A DNA stretch of 61,453 nucleotides from the NCBI RefSeq assembly GCF_900108085.1, contig NZ_FNVR01000025.1, positions 1-61,453 on the forward strand, in the 5' to 3' direction. Source of the DNA: Algoriphagus boritolerans DSM 17298 = JCM 18970. GTDB lineage: Bacteria > Bacteroidota > Bacteroidia > Cytophagales > Cyclobacteriaceae. Shown piece after piece: positions 24,262 to 33,439 of this stretch. Under the pieces are notes generated by a model. It was given only the letters and a program-made list of their open reading frames with translations, searched no databases and was not told the DNA's origin. How positions within the stretch are numbered: the first letter of the stretch is position 1; each line of letters begins with the position of its first letter. A program made the position numbers and the translations under genes.

Positions 24262-24764
24262 CGCTTAGGTTCTAAGATCAATTGCATAAACACCAGATTC
24301 AGCCATTTGCCAAACTTGAATCCGACCTCAGAAAATCGGGCCACTTCCTTGAATCCGAGCCGTTCATGAAACTGATAGCTTCCGGTATTTTCCGAATCCA
24401 TCCCGGCAATCATGACATGAAAGCCTTTATCAGTGGCAATATCAATAAGTTGACGCATCATTTCAGTGCCCAGTCCTTTGGATTGGGCTTTTTGGGTCAG
24501 ATAAATTGAATGTTCGATCGTCTTATCATATCCTGGCTTGGCTCTAAATCTTCCAAAAGTCGCATAGCCGACCACATCGGCATCTAGCTCCGCAACCAAA
24601 ATCGGATATCCGTCCTTTATTTTTTCTTGGAAAAGTAGGATCACTTCCCCGAGAGTTTTTGGCTCATAGTCGTAATTGTGGCTGGTATTCAGAATGGAAT
24701 CGTTGATGATATCCAGGATTGCGGGAGCATCACTTTCCCTATATAGACGGATCAAAAAAGACAT
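24258..24764 (-). CDS. GNAT-family N-acetyltransferase (phosphinothricin acetyltransferase-like)
   Basis: 168 aa. The N-terminal IRLYRESDAPAILDIINDSILNTSHNYDYEP block matches PAT-type acetyltransferases, and the acetyl-CoA site is HSIYLTQKAQSKGLGTEMMRQL (Q/RxxGxG/A motif as AQSKGLGT). IAGMDSENTGSYQFHERLGFKEVARFSEVGFKFGKW is also characteristic. Substrate probably a small amine or amino acid analogue. It overlaps the upstream fructosamine-kinase gene by one base, so the two are coupled. Confidence 0.87.
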   Translation of the reverse strand: MSFLIRLYRESDAPAILDIINDSILNTSHNYDYEPKTLGEVILLFQEKIKDGYPILVAELDADVVGYATFGRFRAKPGYDKTIEHSIYLTQKAQSKGLGTEMMRQLIDIATDKGFHVMIAGMDSENTGSYQFHERLGFKEVARFSEVGFKFGKWLNLVFMQLILEPKR

Positions 24765-25636
24765 TACTGAAAGCGTTTGATGATTTTTTCAATTCCCGGC
24801 AAATAGGCTGTTCCAAAAAGATTCAAATGAACGAGCAGAGGATACAGATTGTAGATCCCGATTCTACTTTCGAAACCAGGTTCCAAAGGAATGATGGATT
24901 CATAAGCGTCGTAAAATCGCGTATCAAATCCTCCAAATAATCGGGAAAAAGCCAAATCCATTTCCCGATGCCCGTAGTAGACAGCAGGGTCGATCAGGCA
25001 GGGTTTTCCTTCCTGATTACAAATCACATTTCCTGACCATAGATCGCCGTGAACCAGGGAGGGTTTTTCCTTTGGGAAAATTGAGTCTATTTTGGAGTAG
25101 ATGGTTTGAAATTTTTTCAAGAAATCCAGGGGGATCAACTTGTCAAAATAAGCCATACCCAGCATGGGTTCGAGACGCTGTTCGATAAAGAAATCAGACC
25201 AGCTTTCATATTCATGGTTTTTTTGGTGGAGGGAAGCGATATAGTTGTCGGATTCCAGCCCAAAGGTCTTGCTATGAGTCAGGTGAAGATGCGCCAATCC
25301 CAGGCCCAGATCTTCCCAGTAATCCAATTGCTGTCGAGATGAGGGGACAAATTCAGATAAAAGGTAGTTGTAATCGTTTATCCTGCCGAATCCGTACGTC
25401 TGTGGAATTTTCAGAAAAGTTGATTTTCTGAGCAAGTGAAGTCCTTCTGCTTCTTTGGAAAGTATATCCCGTTCGTGATCAAAGTTGAGTTTGAGAAAAA
25501 ATGGGCCTTCAGTGGTCTCTAGTTTTATTCCTTGATTGTGATTGCCGGCAGCGACAAAAACCGCGGTGTTCAACTGGGCCAATGGACCCAAAGTTTCAAA
25601 AATGACCTGTTGATAGAGTTCATACTGCTCATGCAT
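24764..25636 (-). CDS. Fructosamine kinase family protein
   Basis: 290 aa. Kinase-like fold with an APH-type catalytic loop: LVHGDLWSGNVICNQ (HGDxxxxN), DPAVYYGHREMDLAF for the metal-binding Asp, and an N-terminal lysine region FFLKLN. The HGDLWSGN plus YYGHREMDLA pair identifies the fructosamine-3-kinase/ketosamine family, which phosphorylates sugar adducts on protein or amino-acid amines so that they fall off. It is placed between the GNAT gene (1-base overlap) and the LMW phosphatase (8-base overlap), a pairing that suggests protein deglycation, since a phosphatase adjoins it. Confidence 0.88.
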   Translation of the reverse strand: MHEQYELYQQVIFETLGPLAQLNTAVFVAAGNHNQGIKLETTEGPFFLKLNFDHERDILSKEAEGLHLLRKSTFLKIPQTYGFGRINDYNYLLSEFVPSSRQQLDYWEDLGLGLAHLHLTHSKTFGLESDNYIASLHQKNHEYESWSDFFIEQRLEPMLGMAYFDKLIPLDFLKKFQTIYSKIDSIFPKEKPSLVHGDLWSGNVICNQEGKPCLIDPAVYYGHREMDLAFSRLFGGFDTRFYDAYESIIPLEPGFESRIGIYNLYPLLVHLNLFGTAYLPGIEKIIKRFQ

Positions 25637-26114
25637 AGATTTGATGTACTTCTTTGATCTTCACCAGAAAATTACTGATTGACCTGTCCAAAATCTGATA
25701 GATCTCATCAAATCCTTCTTCTCCTCCATAATACGGATCCGGCACGGGAAGGCCCTCATCGCCGGCAACAAAGTCCCGCATGAGGTAAATCTCCTTATTG
25801 GGGAAGCTATACCTGACTTTAAGGTTGTTCAGATTTTGCAGGTTATTGTCATCCATCGCAATGATGTAATCAAAGTCCCTGAAGTCAGTTCGATTCACTT
25901 GCCTACCCCGATGGGTTATTTTCAGCCCGTATTTTTCTGCGCATTTAATAGAACGCTCATCGGGAAGCTCTCCGATGTGGAAGTCGGAAGTACCTGCACT
26001 GTCAGATTTGATCTGGCGGTCAAGCCCCAAGGCCCTAATTTTTTGATTGAAAATGGCCTCAGCCAATGGTGAGCGACAGATATTTCCTAAGCAGACGAAT
26101 AGAACTTTAATCAT
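25629..26114 (-). CDS. Low-molecular-weight protein-tyrosine phosphatase
   Basis: 161 aa from the ATG at 26114 (MIKVLFVCLGN); a TTG three codons earlier is a weaker option. The P-loop CLGNICRS (C-x5-R-S) is at residues about 8-15 and the general-acid loop is VPDPYYGG. LMW-PTPs dephosphorylate tyrosine or act on small phosphates. It is the first gene in the run with the fructosamine kinase and GNAT genes, which overlap end to start. Association with fructosamine kinase is known in bacteria and fits deglycation. Confidence 0.93.
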   Translation of the reverse strand: MIKVLFVCLGNICRSPLAEAIFNQKIRALGLDRQIKSDSAGTSDFHIGELPDERSIKCAEKYGLKITHRGRQVNRTDFRDFDYIIAMDDNNLQNLNNLKVRYSFPNKEIYLMRDFVAGDEGLPVPDPYYGGEEGFDEIYQILDRSISNFLVKIKEVHQIYA

Positions 26115-26298
26115 GTTGATCAATCAACTTTTATCAAAGATTGGTTTTTCTAAAAAATGACAGTTTTGAAATTACCTATTTTAGAAGTAAATGCACAAGA
26201 CTACCATCAATTTAATTCTTTTTTTTATTTCGCACTCAAAGCGATTCTTCTTCTTTGGAAAAAATGAGGGTTTGTGTTTGAATGGCTACTTTTGACAG

Positions 26299-27546
26299 AT
26301 GAATTTGCTTTACCGCTTAACTTTATTTTTGATAACGGTTTTTTTGAACCTGTTAAGCCCATTTTCGGGCAAATTGAATCATTTTTTGAAAGGCAGAAAA
26401 TCTCTTTTCAAAAAGCTTGAAAACTTTCGGTCAACGTGCTCCTCTCCAGTGGCTTGGTTTCATGTGGCTTCGCTCGGTGAATATGAGCAAGCGCGGCCTG
26501 TCCTAGCAGCGCTTAAAACAAAAAGGCCTGAGATGTCGATTGTAGTTAGTTTTTTTAGCCCATCAGGCTATGATCATGTGGTGAAAAGGCCTCAACCAAC
26601 TGTTGATTTTATCACCTACTTACCTTTGGATCGAAAAAGTCTGGCAAAGCGATTTGTATCTGAGTTAAAGCCCGACCTTGTCTTTTTTATTAAATATGAC
26701 CTTTGGTTTCATCACATTCAGGAGTTGAAAAAAAGACAAATACCCATGTTTTTGATCGCTGCAAACTTCAGGGAAGATCAAAGCTTTTTTGGGGTGTTGG
26801 GATCGTTTTTCAGGCAGAATCTTTTTGCGATGGATTGGATTTTCACCCAAAATGAAAAAAGCCTGACCTTGCTCCGCGCAATTGGGTATAAAAATGCAAG
26901 TCTCGGGGGTGACACGCGGTTTGACCGCGTAGGGGCAACAGCCAAAGACCCAAAAGAACTTCCGCAAATAGCAACATGGGTAGGAGAGAAACCTGTCGTT
27001 GTTGTCGGATCGGCCTGGGAAGAAGACATGAATTTGCTGATTCCCCTGATCAATTCCCGCCCCGATTACCGGTGGATCATTGCACCTCATGATTTGAATA
27101 CCGAGGTGATGGAACGTTGGGCTTCGCAAATTCATCAGGAATCGAAGCGGTTTTCAGTCTGGAACTCATCAGATTCCAATTCGGTACTATTCATTGACAA
27201 TATTGGTATGCTATCCTCACTTTACCAGTTTGCCAAAGTGGCTTATGTGGGCGGAGCGTTTGGTAAGGGGCTTCACAACATTCTGGAGCCCATGGGATTT
27301 GGAGTTCCGGTGATTTTTGGGAAAGTTAAGAATGCTTCCAAATTCCCCGAAGCAGCTCAAAGCGAACGGGAAGGCTGCGGCTTTGCTGTAGCGGATGAAG
27401 TATCTTTGGCTGAGAAATTCTCGGAGTTGGAAGATGCTGATATTTATCAAAGAGCTGTTTATTCCACTCAAAATTGGGTAAAATCGAATCTGGGTGCCGC
27501 AGATCGGATAATCGAAAAGGTGGTCCAGTTGAGTTCTAAGAAATGA
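26299..27546 (+). CDS. waaA: 3-deoxy-D-manno-octulosonic-acid transferase
   Basis: 415 aa GT-B glycosyltransferase (GT30) that adds Kdo from CMP-Kdo to lipid A precursor in the inner membrane. An N-terminal membrane anchor (residues 6-22) is followed by the acceptor domain motif WFHVASLGEYEQARP, then FIKYDLWFHHIQEL and FTQNEKS, and the donor domain with VVGSAWEEDM, APHDLN and GGAFGKGLHNILEPMGFGVPVIFG. It overlaps rsgA by 4 bases (ATGA). A TACTTTTG element at 26287-26294 fits the -7 consensus TAnnTTTG, but it lies only 5 bases from the ATG, so transcripts might be nearly leaderless. Confidence 0.93.
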   Translation: MNLLYRLTLFLITVFLNLLSPFSGKLNHFLKGRKSLFKKLENFRSTCSSPVAWFHVASLGEYEQARPVLAALKTKRPEMSIVVSFFSPSGYDHVVKRPQPTVDFITYLPLDRKSLAKRFVSELKPDLVFFIKYDLWFHHIQELKKRQIPMFLIAANFREDQSFFGVLGSFFRQNLFAMDWIFTQNEKSLTLLRAIGYKNASLGGDTRFDRVGATAKDPKELPQIATWVGEKPVVVVGSAWEEDMNLLIPLINSRPDYRWIIAPHDLNTEVMERWASQIHQESKRFSVWNSSDSNSVLFIDNIGMLSSLYQFAKVAYVGGAFGKGLHNILEPMGFGVPVIFGKVKNASKFPEAAQSEREGCGFAVADEVSLAEKFSELEDADIYQRAVYSTQNWVKSNLGAADRIIEKVVQLSSKK

Positions 27547-28466
27547 TAGGAAGAGTCATCAAGTCGACAGGAAGCTGGTACATCGTTCAGGTAGCTGAGC
27601 AGGTAATATCTGCCCGATTGAAAGGGAAATTTAAACAGGATGAGCTCAAGTTGACCAACCCGATTGCCGTGGGGGATTGGGTTAAACTGGAGCGCGAAGC
27701 GAATCAGGAGACGGCTGTGATCTCGGAGATTCTGCCAAGGGAAAACTACGTAATCCGCAAATCCACCCGAAAGCAGCACTTCTCCCATATCATCGCCAGC
27801 AATCTGGATCAGGCTATTTTGGTGATCACGATGAAAAAGCCCCGCACTTCCTTGGGATTTATTGATCGGTTTTTGGTGAGCGCGGAAAGTTTTCGCATTC
27901 CTGCGCTCCTGGTTGTGAACAAAATGGATCAGTTGGAGGGCGAAGATGAAGCAGAGTGGCTGCAGGATATTCATGAGATCTATGAGCCTTTGGGCTATCC
28001 GGTGATTGAAGTTTCGGCGCTGAAAGAGACAGGATTGAAAGAGAAATTTTTATCACTGATTCAGGGAAAATCATCTTTGATTTCCGGACATTCAGGAGTA
28101 GGGAAGTCGACACTTTTGAATGCATTGGTGCCGGAAGCCAGGCAGGAAACGAAGGAAATTTCAGGTTTCAGTGCCAAGGGAGTCCATACAACCACTTTTG
28201 CAGAGCTTTTCACTCTACCGGAAGGTGGAGATTTGATTGACACTCCCGGAATCAAAGAGTTTGGAATTTTGGATGTGGAGGACAATGAACTCTCGCATTA
28301 TTTTCCGGAGATGAGAAAGTACCTGGGGCAGTGCAAATACAATAATTGTACACACATCAACGAGCCGGGATGTGTGGTGCTCAAGAAGCTGGAGCAAGGA
28401 TTCATTCACCCCTATCGCTATCAGAGCTATGTGAATATTCTTCATGAAGAGGACAGTCATCGCTGA
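27543..28466 (+). CDS. rsgA: Ribosome small-subunit-dependent GTPase A
   Basis: 307 aa circularly permuted GTPase that acts in late 30S maturation. N-terminal OB fold (residues about 1-65), then the permuted G motifs: NKMD (G4), SGHSGVGKSTLLNAL (G1 P-loop), and DTPGIKEFG (G3). The C-terminal zinc knuckle is CKYNNCTHINEPGC. Its start overlaps the end of waaA (ATGA), so both are probably cotranslated. All expected motifs are intact. Confidence 0.95.
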   Translation: MIGRVIKSTGSWYIVQVAEQVISARLKGKFKQDELKLTNPIAVGDWVKLEREANQETAVISEILPRENYVIRKSTRKQHFSHIIASNLDQAILVITMKKPRTSLGFIDRFLVSAESFRIPALLVVNKMDQLEGEDEAEWLQDIHEIYEPLGYPVIEVSALKETGLKEKFLSLIQGKSSLISGHSGVGKSTLLNALVPEARQETKEISGFSAKGVHTTTFAELFTLPEGGDLIDTPGIKEFGILDVEDNELSHYFPEMRKYLGQCKYNNCTHINEPGCVVLKKLEQGFIHPYRYQSYVNILHEEDSHR

Positions 28467-28520
28467 TTGGCTTTGAATCCAATCCAAATTGGCCTAATTT
28501 TCATTTTTCAAAATCATCCT

Positions 28521-29012
28521 ATGAGCGAAGTACTCAACCATAAGCAGGTCGGGCAAAAAATCACCCGAATGGCTTTCGAAATCTATGAACGAAATATTAA
28601 TTCAGCCGGGGTCGTATTTGCCGGAATTACCGGGATGGGTATGAACCTGGCACTGCTCCTGGCAGAGGAGCTCAAGCGGATCTCTCCCCTGAAAGTAGAA
28701 GTACTGGAAGTGATTTTGGATAAAACAGCCGTTTCTAAATCGGAAGTACATCTTTCTAAGAAACTCGTTTTGGTTAACAAAACCATCATTTTGGTAGACG
28801 ATGTCCTCAACACCGGCAAAACCTTAGTCTATGCCATGAAGCCATTTTTGGATCAGGAAATTCTAAAAATGGAAATTGCGGTCTTGGTCAACAGAAGCCA
28901 TGGACTTTTTCCGGTTCGCCCTGACTACACGGGCTATGAGCTTTCCACTACTCTCAATGAACACATCAGGGTAGATGTGTCAGGCAATCACTATTCAGTA
29001 CAACTTCACTAA
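28521..29012 (+). CDS. Phosphoribosyltransferase-family protein (PyrR-like)
   Basis: 163 aa from the ATG at 28521; a TTG frame 54 bases earlier also exists but adds no conserved residues. The PRPP-binding motif [17 protein letters not shown] is clear and [19 protein letters not shown] precedes it. The C-terminus [15 protein letters not shown] resembles PyrR. PyrR regulates pyr operons or has uracil PRTase activity, but there is no pyr gene nearby, so the substrate is open. It ends 4 bp before panB. Confidence 0.75.
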   Translation: MSEVLNHKQVGQKITRMAFEIYERNINSAGVVFAGITGMGMNLALLLAEELKRISPLKVEVLEVILDKTAVSKSEVHLSKKLVLVNKTIILVDDVLNTGKTLVYAMKPFLDQEILKMEIAVLVNRSHGLFPVRPDYTGYELSTTLNEHIRVDVSGNHYSVQLH

Positions 29013-29016
29013 CGCC

Positions 29017-29838
29017 ATGTCAGTACATTCCTCAGCGAATATCAAACGAATCACCACGCACACGCTTCAGGAAATGAAGCTGCGAGGAGAAAAAATTTCC
29101 ATGCTTACTGCGTACGATTTCTCCATGGCAAAGATTGTGGATGAGGCAGGGATAGATATTATTCTTGTGGGAGATTCAGCTTCCAATGTCATGGCGGGCC
29201 ACGAAACCACCCTGCCAATCACCCTGGACCAAATGATCTATCACGCATCAGCCGTTGTAAGAGCCGTAAAACGGGCATTTGTGGTGGTAGACATTCCTTT
29301 CGGAAACTATCAGGGCAACAGCTCTGAGGCTTTGCGATCAGCCATCCGGATCATGAAAGAATCAGGAGCACATTCGGTCAAAATGGAAGGTGGATCCGAA
29401 ATTAGAGAATCCGTCGTTCGAATTTTGAGTGCAGGTGTACCGGTGATGGGGCATTTAGGCCTGACACCTCAGTCGATTTACAAGTTTGGTACCTACACCG
29501 TGAGAGCCAAAGAGGAAGCTGAGGCCCAAAAACTATTGGAAGATGCCAAGGTATTGGAAGAATGCGGCTGTTTTGCTTTGGTTTTGGAAAAAATCCCTGC
29601 GGCTCTTGCCAAAAAAGTAGCCGAAACGGTCAGTATTCCAGTCATAGGAATCGGTGCTGGCGGAAAGGTAGATGGTCAGGTCCTCGTGATGCATGACATG
29701 CTTGGGATCACCCAGGAATTTAAACCTCGATTTTTGAGGCAATATGCAGATCTGGAAGCGGTGATGTTGGATGCGTTTAAGCGATATATCACGGATGTGA
29801 AAGCAAAAGATTTTCCAAACGAATCAGAGAGCTATTAA
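29017..29838 (+). CDS. panB: 3-methyl-2-oxobutanoate hydroxymethyltransferase
   Basis: 273 aa from ATG 29017, next to the PRTase stop; the frame stays open further upstream, overlapping the previous gene. It makes ketopantoate from 2-oxoisovalerate and methylene-tetrahydrofolate in pantothenate synthesis. Characteristic segments are [68 protein letters not shown] and [20 protein letters not shown]. Magnesium and ketoacid residues all appear intact. Confidence 0.95.
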   Translation: MSVHSSANIKRITTHTLQEMKLRGEKISMLTAYDFSMAKIVDEAGIDIILVGDSASNVMAGHETTLPITLDQMIYHASAVVRAVKRAFVVVDIPFGNYQGNSSEALRSAIRIMKESGAHSVKMEGGSEIRESVVRILSAGVPVMGHLGLTPQSIYKFGTYTVRAKEEAEAQKLLEDAKVLEECGCFALVLEKIPAALAKKVAETVSIPVIGIGAGGKVDGQVLVMHDMLGITQEFKPRFLRQYADLEAVMLDAFKRYITDVKAKDFPNESESY

Positions 29839-29845
29839 ATAAGAT

Positions 29846-29995
29846 ATGGGTATCCGCACTGAGGCACGTGGACTAGATTTGGGGAATTTTGTACATGGAT
29901 ACACGCCCACAGACGACGGTAAACAGCACCTTCAATTGGAACTCAATTCTACCATTATTTGGGTACGTGCAGCTAACCGAATACACCTAGTATAA
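29846..29995 (+). CDS. Short open frame of uncertain reality
   Basis: 49 codons directly after panB, starting MGIRTEARGLD and ending NRIHLV. No domain is recognised; the sequence has ordinary amino-acid composition and could be the tail of a decayed gene. The remaining spacer to 30125 shows nothing else I can name. Confidence 0.25.
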   Translation: MGIRTEARGLDLGNFVHGYTPTDDGKQHLQLELNSTIIWVRAANRIHLV

Positions 29996-30125
29996 GCTTA
30001 TAAATCCAGCATTCAAGCACCTGCTCGGAGGCGATTTTTTTTGAATTAAATACGATAATTTGCTTATTTAAAGCCAATTAGGCAGGAAATCCGTATTCAC
30101 AGGTTACTAAATGCAATGCTCTTTT

Positions 30126-31469
30126 TTAGGGATTGACTGGCTCGACTTTTTCTTCAAATCGGATTCCCTGCTCTTCCAGGGCGGCTAAAATCGGCCGATA
30201 AATTTCAGTCAAAACCGGCACATGAAGTCCCCGAAGACCAATTTTTCCGTCCAAAAACAAATCAACTGCAATTGCCAATGGTAAGCCTACTGTTTTTGCC
30301 ATTGCGGTGTAGACAGAATCCTGACCAAAACTGACGAGACTGGAGGTTACTTTTTTCAATCCGGTTTTCGTTTGAATTTCAAACAGGTGTTGCATCACGA
30401 TCATGTCCCGATCCTCGGGATTAAGCTGCCAGTCTTTTTCCAAAATCGCCTGCAGAAGCTGCGCTGGAGAGCCTTTTGTTTCAGGTAAAGGCCGATTTTC
30501 AAAAAAGCCCAGCCACTGGATTTTTTCAAAATCGGGAAAGTCCAGGTCAGGAATAGCCTCAGCCAGCTTTTCCTCCACATTCAATTCAGCATGATACGGG
30601 AGAAAGGCATTCAAAAACTGTCTCAAAGTAGAATTAACAGGCATTTCCATTTGAAAAGAATCATCGGTCATTCCCAGTTGAACGAAAATATCCCAGGCTT
30701 TACAGAATCCTGCCCTTCGTAAGGTTCCGCGTAGCATCGTTGGGATATTCTCCAATTCATAGACTTGCCTGTAGCTCAGCGAGTCACGGTTTGGGTAGCC
30801 ATCAAAATCTCCCAATCCAGGAAAATTGATCGTCTCCAGTCGTTTGAAAAGCCGGTGATAGGGGACAAATTTCAGCTCGCCTTTTTCGATGTATCGAGAA
30901 GCACCCTGGCCTGCCAGTACCACATTGCGGGGATTCCAGGTGAACTTGTATTTCCAGGGATTATCCTCGCTTTCCGGCGCCAAAAGCCCCCCGCAATAGG
31001 ATTTGAAGGATAAAATCTTCTCGCCTTTTGCGCTAGCCTCATGAATTATTTTCATCGCAGACATGTGATCGATTCCTGGATCCAAGCCGCATTCATTCAG
31101 GAAGAGCAGGCCTTTTGCCTCGATATCTGGTTTTATGGTTCGCAATTCTTCCGATTCGTAGGAAGCAGTGAAAAAATGTTTTCCCAGATCCAGGCAATCC
31201 TTGGCAACCACGGGATGCAGAAAAGCCGGGAGCATGGAGATCACCACATCCGCAGCGGAAATCAGGGATTTTCTCTTTTCAGAATCGGAAGAGTCCAATT
31301 CCTCAGCGCGGGTACCTGTCCGGTTTTTTAATTTTGACAGGGCTGTTTCCAAGTCAATATCGGCAAGAATGAGCCTCCGCTCTTTTTTTGTACAGCTATC
31401 TGACAAAAAATCAATCAGATAGGTGGAGGATTTGCCTGCTCCAAGGATCAATATCGTTTGCATAGGCAC
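30126..31469 (-). CDS. Saccharopine dehydrogenase-like (lysine-pathway) reductase
   Basis: 447 aa. Rossmann N-terminus (ILILGAGKSSTYLIDFLSD, residues about 4-22), then a catalytic domain with GKHFFTASYESEELRTI, LNECGLDPGIDHMSAMKII, SYCGGLLAPESEDNPWKYKFTWNPRNVVLAGQG and YPNRDSLSYR. This matches LYS9-type saccharopine dehydrogenase (glutamate-forming) and its bacterial relatives. It may act in lysine degradation or in a related amino acid reduction. No lysine-ketoglutarate reductase gene adjoins. Divergent from the cytidine deaminase. Confidence 0.82.
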   Translation of the reverse strand: MPMQTILILGAGKSSTYLIDFLSDSCTKKERRLILADIDLETALSKLKNRTGTRAEELDSSDSEKRKSLISAADVVISMLPAFLHPVVAKDCLDLGKHFFTASYESEELRTIKPDIEAKGLLFLNECGLDPGIDHMSAMKIIHEASAKGEKILSFKSYCGGLLAPESEDNPWKYKFTWNPRNVVLAGQGASRYIEKGELKFVPYHRLFKRLETINFPGLGDFDGYPNRDSLSYRQVYELENIPTMLRGTLRRAGFCKAWDIFVQLGMTDDSFQMEMPVNSTLRQFLNAFLPYHAELNVEEKLAEAIPDLDFPDFEKIQWLGFFENRPLPETKGSPAQLLQAILEKDWQLNPEDRDMIVMQHLFEIQTKTGLKKVTSSLVSFGQDSVYTAMAKTVGLPLAIAVDLFLDGKIGLRGLHVPVLTEIYRPILAALEEQGIRFEEKVEPVNP

Positions 31470-31581
31470 TGTTTTGCAGGCTAAATTGAGAATATTTTTG
31501 AGGAGGAAAAGGGCAAATAGCGGGAATTAAGGAACTATTCCTTACTTTGATCGTAAGGATTCTCCTAAACTGATTTTAGTA

Positions 31582-32061
31582 GTGAAAAAAATAAATCTGA
31601 ATTCCGAAATAGAGGAACTAAATCCCGAAGAACTTGACCACATCGAGCAGGCCTTGCTTTCCCGGGCTCAGACAATTTCAAAATTGGCGTATGCGCCATA
31701 TTCCAATTTTAATGTGGGTGCGGCAGTTTTGTTGGAAAATGGAGAGGTACTCCAATCTTCCAATCAGGAAAATGTCAGTTATCCGGTTGGTACCTGTGCC
31801 GAGCGGATCCTTTTGGGTTATGCAGGGGCCAACTACCCTAATTCTACTCCTGTAATGCTTGCTATTGTGGCCCAAAGAGCAGGCGAAGAAACCTGGGCGA
31901 GTGTCTCGCCATGTGGAATGTGCAGACAGGCGATCAATGAAACTGAAAATCGATACCAAAGGCCCATTACGATTTTGATCCTATGTGCCAATGGAAATGT
32001 GCTGAGAGTGAAAGGAATATCGGCCCTTTTGCCGCTAAAGTTTGACGACCTCAATAGCTGA
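31582..32061 (+). CDS. cdd: Cytidine deaminase
   Basis: 159 aa with a GTG start. Zinc site: C72-A73-E74 in PVGTCAERILLGYAG and C111-x2-C114 in SVSPCGMCRQAIN, with the substrate site YAPYSNFNVGAAVL upstream. It hydrolyses cytidine and deoxycytidine to uridine in pyrimidine salvage. The C-terminus includes a short extra tail (LLPLKFDDLNS) common in this family. The hydrolase gene starts 3 bp after the stop. Confidence 0.93.
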   Translation: MKKINLNSEIEELNPEELDHIEQALLSRAQTISKLAYAPYSNFNVGAAVLLENGEVLQSSNQENVSYPVGTCAERILLGYAGANYPNSTPVMLAIVAQRAGEETWASVSPCGMCRQAINETENRYQRPITILILCANGNVLRVKGISALLPLKFDDLNS

Positions 32062-32064
32062 AAA

Positions 32065-32712
32065 GTGAAGCAATCCATCCGTTTTGAATACGAATCCCAT
32101 TATTTTCTTTCACAGGAACCCACTTTCAGGGAAAACGAAATTTGGCTTGTCGTACATGGCTATGGTCAACTCGCGGAATTTTTCATTCGGAAATTCAAGT
32201 CATTTTTTTCTGAAGATCGACTCTTCATCGCTCCTGAAGGCACGAATTACAATTACCTGGAAGGATTTCAGGGACGTGTGGGAGCAAACTGGATGACTAA
32301 GCATGAACGGGAGACGGCTATTGAAAACAATCACCGATTACTGGATACCTTGATCGATAGTTATCTTGACCATTACGAAAAAAAACCTAAAATCAATGTT
32401 TTGGGATTTTCTCAGGGAGCCGCAACAGCAACGCGCTGGGCGAGTGTCTGGAAAGGTAAAATTGACACCTTGGTTCTTTGGTCAGGGGGATTTGCGCATG
32501 ATTTGAACCTAGATGTGGCCAATGACGCGTTTGCTGAAACAGACTTAATTTTGGTTTTGGGGGAAAAAGATGAGTTGATCACTCCGGAGAGTATCCAAAT
32601 GCAGGATGAACTGATAGCAGGACTTGGCAAGGAGGTGATGCGCTTATTTTTCGAAGGAGGACATCAACTGGATACCGATGTTTTGAAAAAAATCATAAAT
32701 CGTAAGAAATAA
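32065..32712 (+). CDS. Alpha/beta hydrolase, phospholipase/carboxylesterase type
   Basis: 215 aa with a GTG start. Nucleophile Ser in VLGFSQGAATATRW, acid in GEKDELITPE, and His in FEGGHQLD form a standard catalytic triad, with an oxyanion region ENEIWLVVHGYGQLAEFF near the N-terminus. The family includes acyl-protein thioesterases and short-chain esterases. The weakly spaced GTG start and a 3-bp gap to cdd suggest cotranslation. The sequence AAGCC...GGCTT just after it (32711-32729) is a weak hairpin. Confidence 0.85.
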   Translation: MKQSIRFEYESHYFLSQEPTFRENEIWLVVHGYGQLAEFFIRKFKSFFSEDRLFIAPEGTNYNYLEGFQGRVGANWMTKHERETAIENNHRLLDTLIDSYLDHYEKKPKINVLGFSQGAATATRWASVWKGKIDTLVLWSGGFAHDLNLDVANDAFAETDLILVLGEKDELITPESIQMQDELIAGLGKEVMRLFFEGGHQLDTDVLKKIINRKK

Positions 32713-32751
32713 GCCTATATTTTGGCTTTTAGATTGCTAACATTCAAACAA

Positions 32752-32781
32752 TTTGTTGAAATTCAACTTTGATTATTTTTG
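32752..32781 (+). promoter_or_regulatory. Bacteroidetes-type sigma-A promoter
   Basis: TTTG at 32752-32755 (the -33 element) and TATTTTTG at 32774-32781 (matching TAnnTTTG, the -7 element) are separated by 18 bases, close to the published Bacteroides spacing. Start would be about 32787, giving a 16-base leader to the ATG at 32803. Confidence 0.6.
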
Positions 32782-32802
32782 TAAAAATCTTGAACACCAT
32801 CC

Positions 32803-33240
32803 ATGCTTTCGCTTAATGAAAAAGAGGTAGATCATATTGCTACCCAATTAATTAAAGGAATGATCTGCTTCTACCAAATCGACAAGAAGAAGATCCACCA
32901 AATGCCTGACGACGAAGATTACTTCAACTACGACCTGACTGAGGCGGAAGAGGATATTCTCGACGAAATCGATGAGAATCCCGACAACTTCGCCGAGTTT
33001 ACCAAAATGGAGCCCGCACAAGAATATCAGATGATGCAGGATTTCGTTGACCGTAAAGTAAAAGAAAGAAATCTGGCAGAAGACCTGGTCAATGCGCTGA
33101 GTAAACCCAAAGCTTCGACTGGCTTTAAATTCCTGATTGACGGATCCAAGTACAAAGCAGAATGGGCACAATACCGCAAAGGAAAATATGAAGACTGGGT
33201 CAAAGAGCAGATAGATTCCTTCAATTATTCAGAAGAATAA
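32803..33240 (+). CDS. Acidic UPF0158-like protein
   Basis: 145 aa, very acidic in the first 70 residues (DDEDYFNYDLTEAEEDILDEIDENPDN). The C-terminal half, with DLVNALSKPKASTGFKFLIDGSKYKAEWAQYRKGKYEDWVKEQI, resembles UPF0158 proteins, which end in a W-x-x-Y/F-R motif. No enzymatic motif is visible and the function is unknown. It has its own promoter and a strong terminator, so it is an independent transcription unit. Confidence 0.6.
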   Translation: MLSLNEKEVDHIATQLIKGMICFYQIDKKKIHQMPDDEDYFNYDLTEAEEDILDEIDENPDNFAEFTKMEPAQEYQMMQDFVDRKVKERNLAEDLVNALSKPKASTGFKFLIDGSKYKAEWAQYRKGKYEDWVKEQIDSFNYSEE

Positions 33241-33246
33241 AATTCG

Positions 33247-33277
33247 AGCCGCTGACCAAAGCGGCTTTTCTTTTTTT
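33247..33277 (+). terminator. Terminator after UPF0158-like gene
   Basis: AGCCGCT (33247-33253) pairs with AGCGGCT (33260-33266) with a 6-base loop and is followed by TTTTCTTTTTTT. Strong, typical intrinsic terminator. Confidence 0.88.
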
Positions 33278-33439
33278 ACAATCAGGGTTACACTAAGTAT
33301 CAGGAATACCCTTTTTCAGGAGATCTTGGGCAGGTCGCCTTCCTGCACGGAAAAATTTCAGAAAAACACTCCGAAGACTTTGGAGTCCCATTGTAAGAAA
33401 TCCTTTTCCGCTTATCTTAAGGCAAAAGCTTTTAATCCC

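Noticed and set aside
29846..29995. A real gene after panB
   Set aside because: Only 49 codons with no family, and the frame is not otherwise supported; kept as a low-confidence entry.
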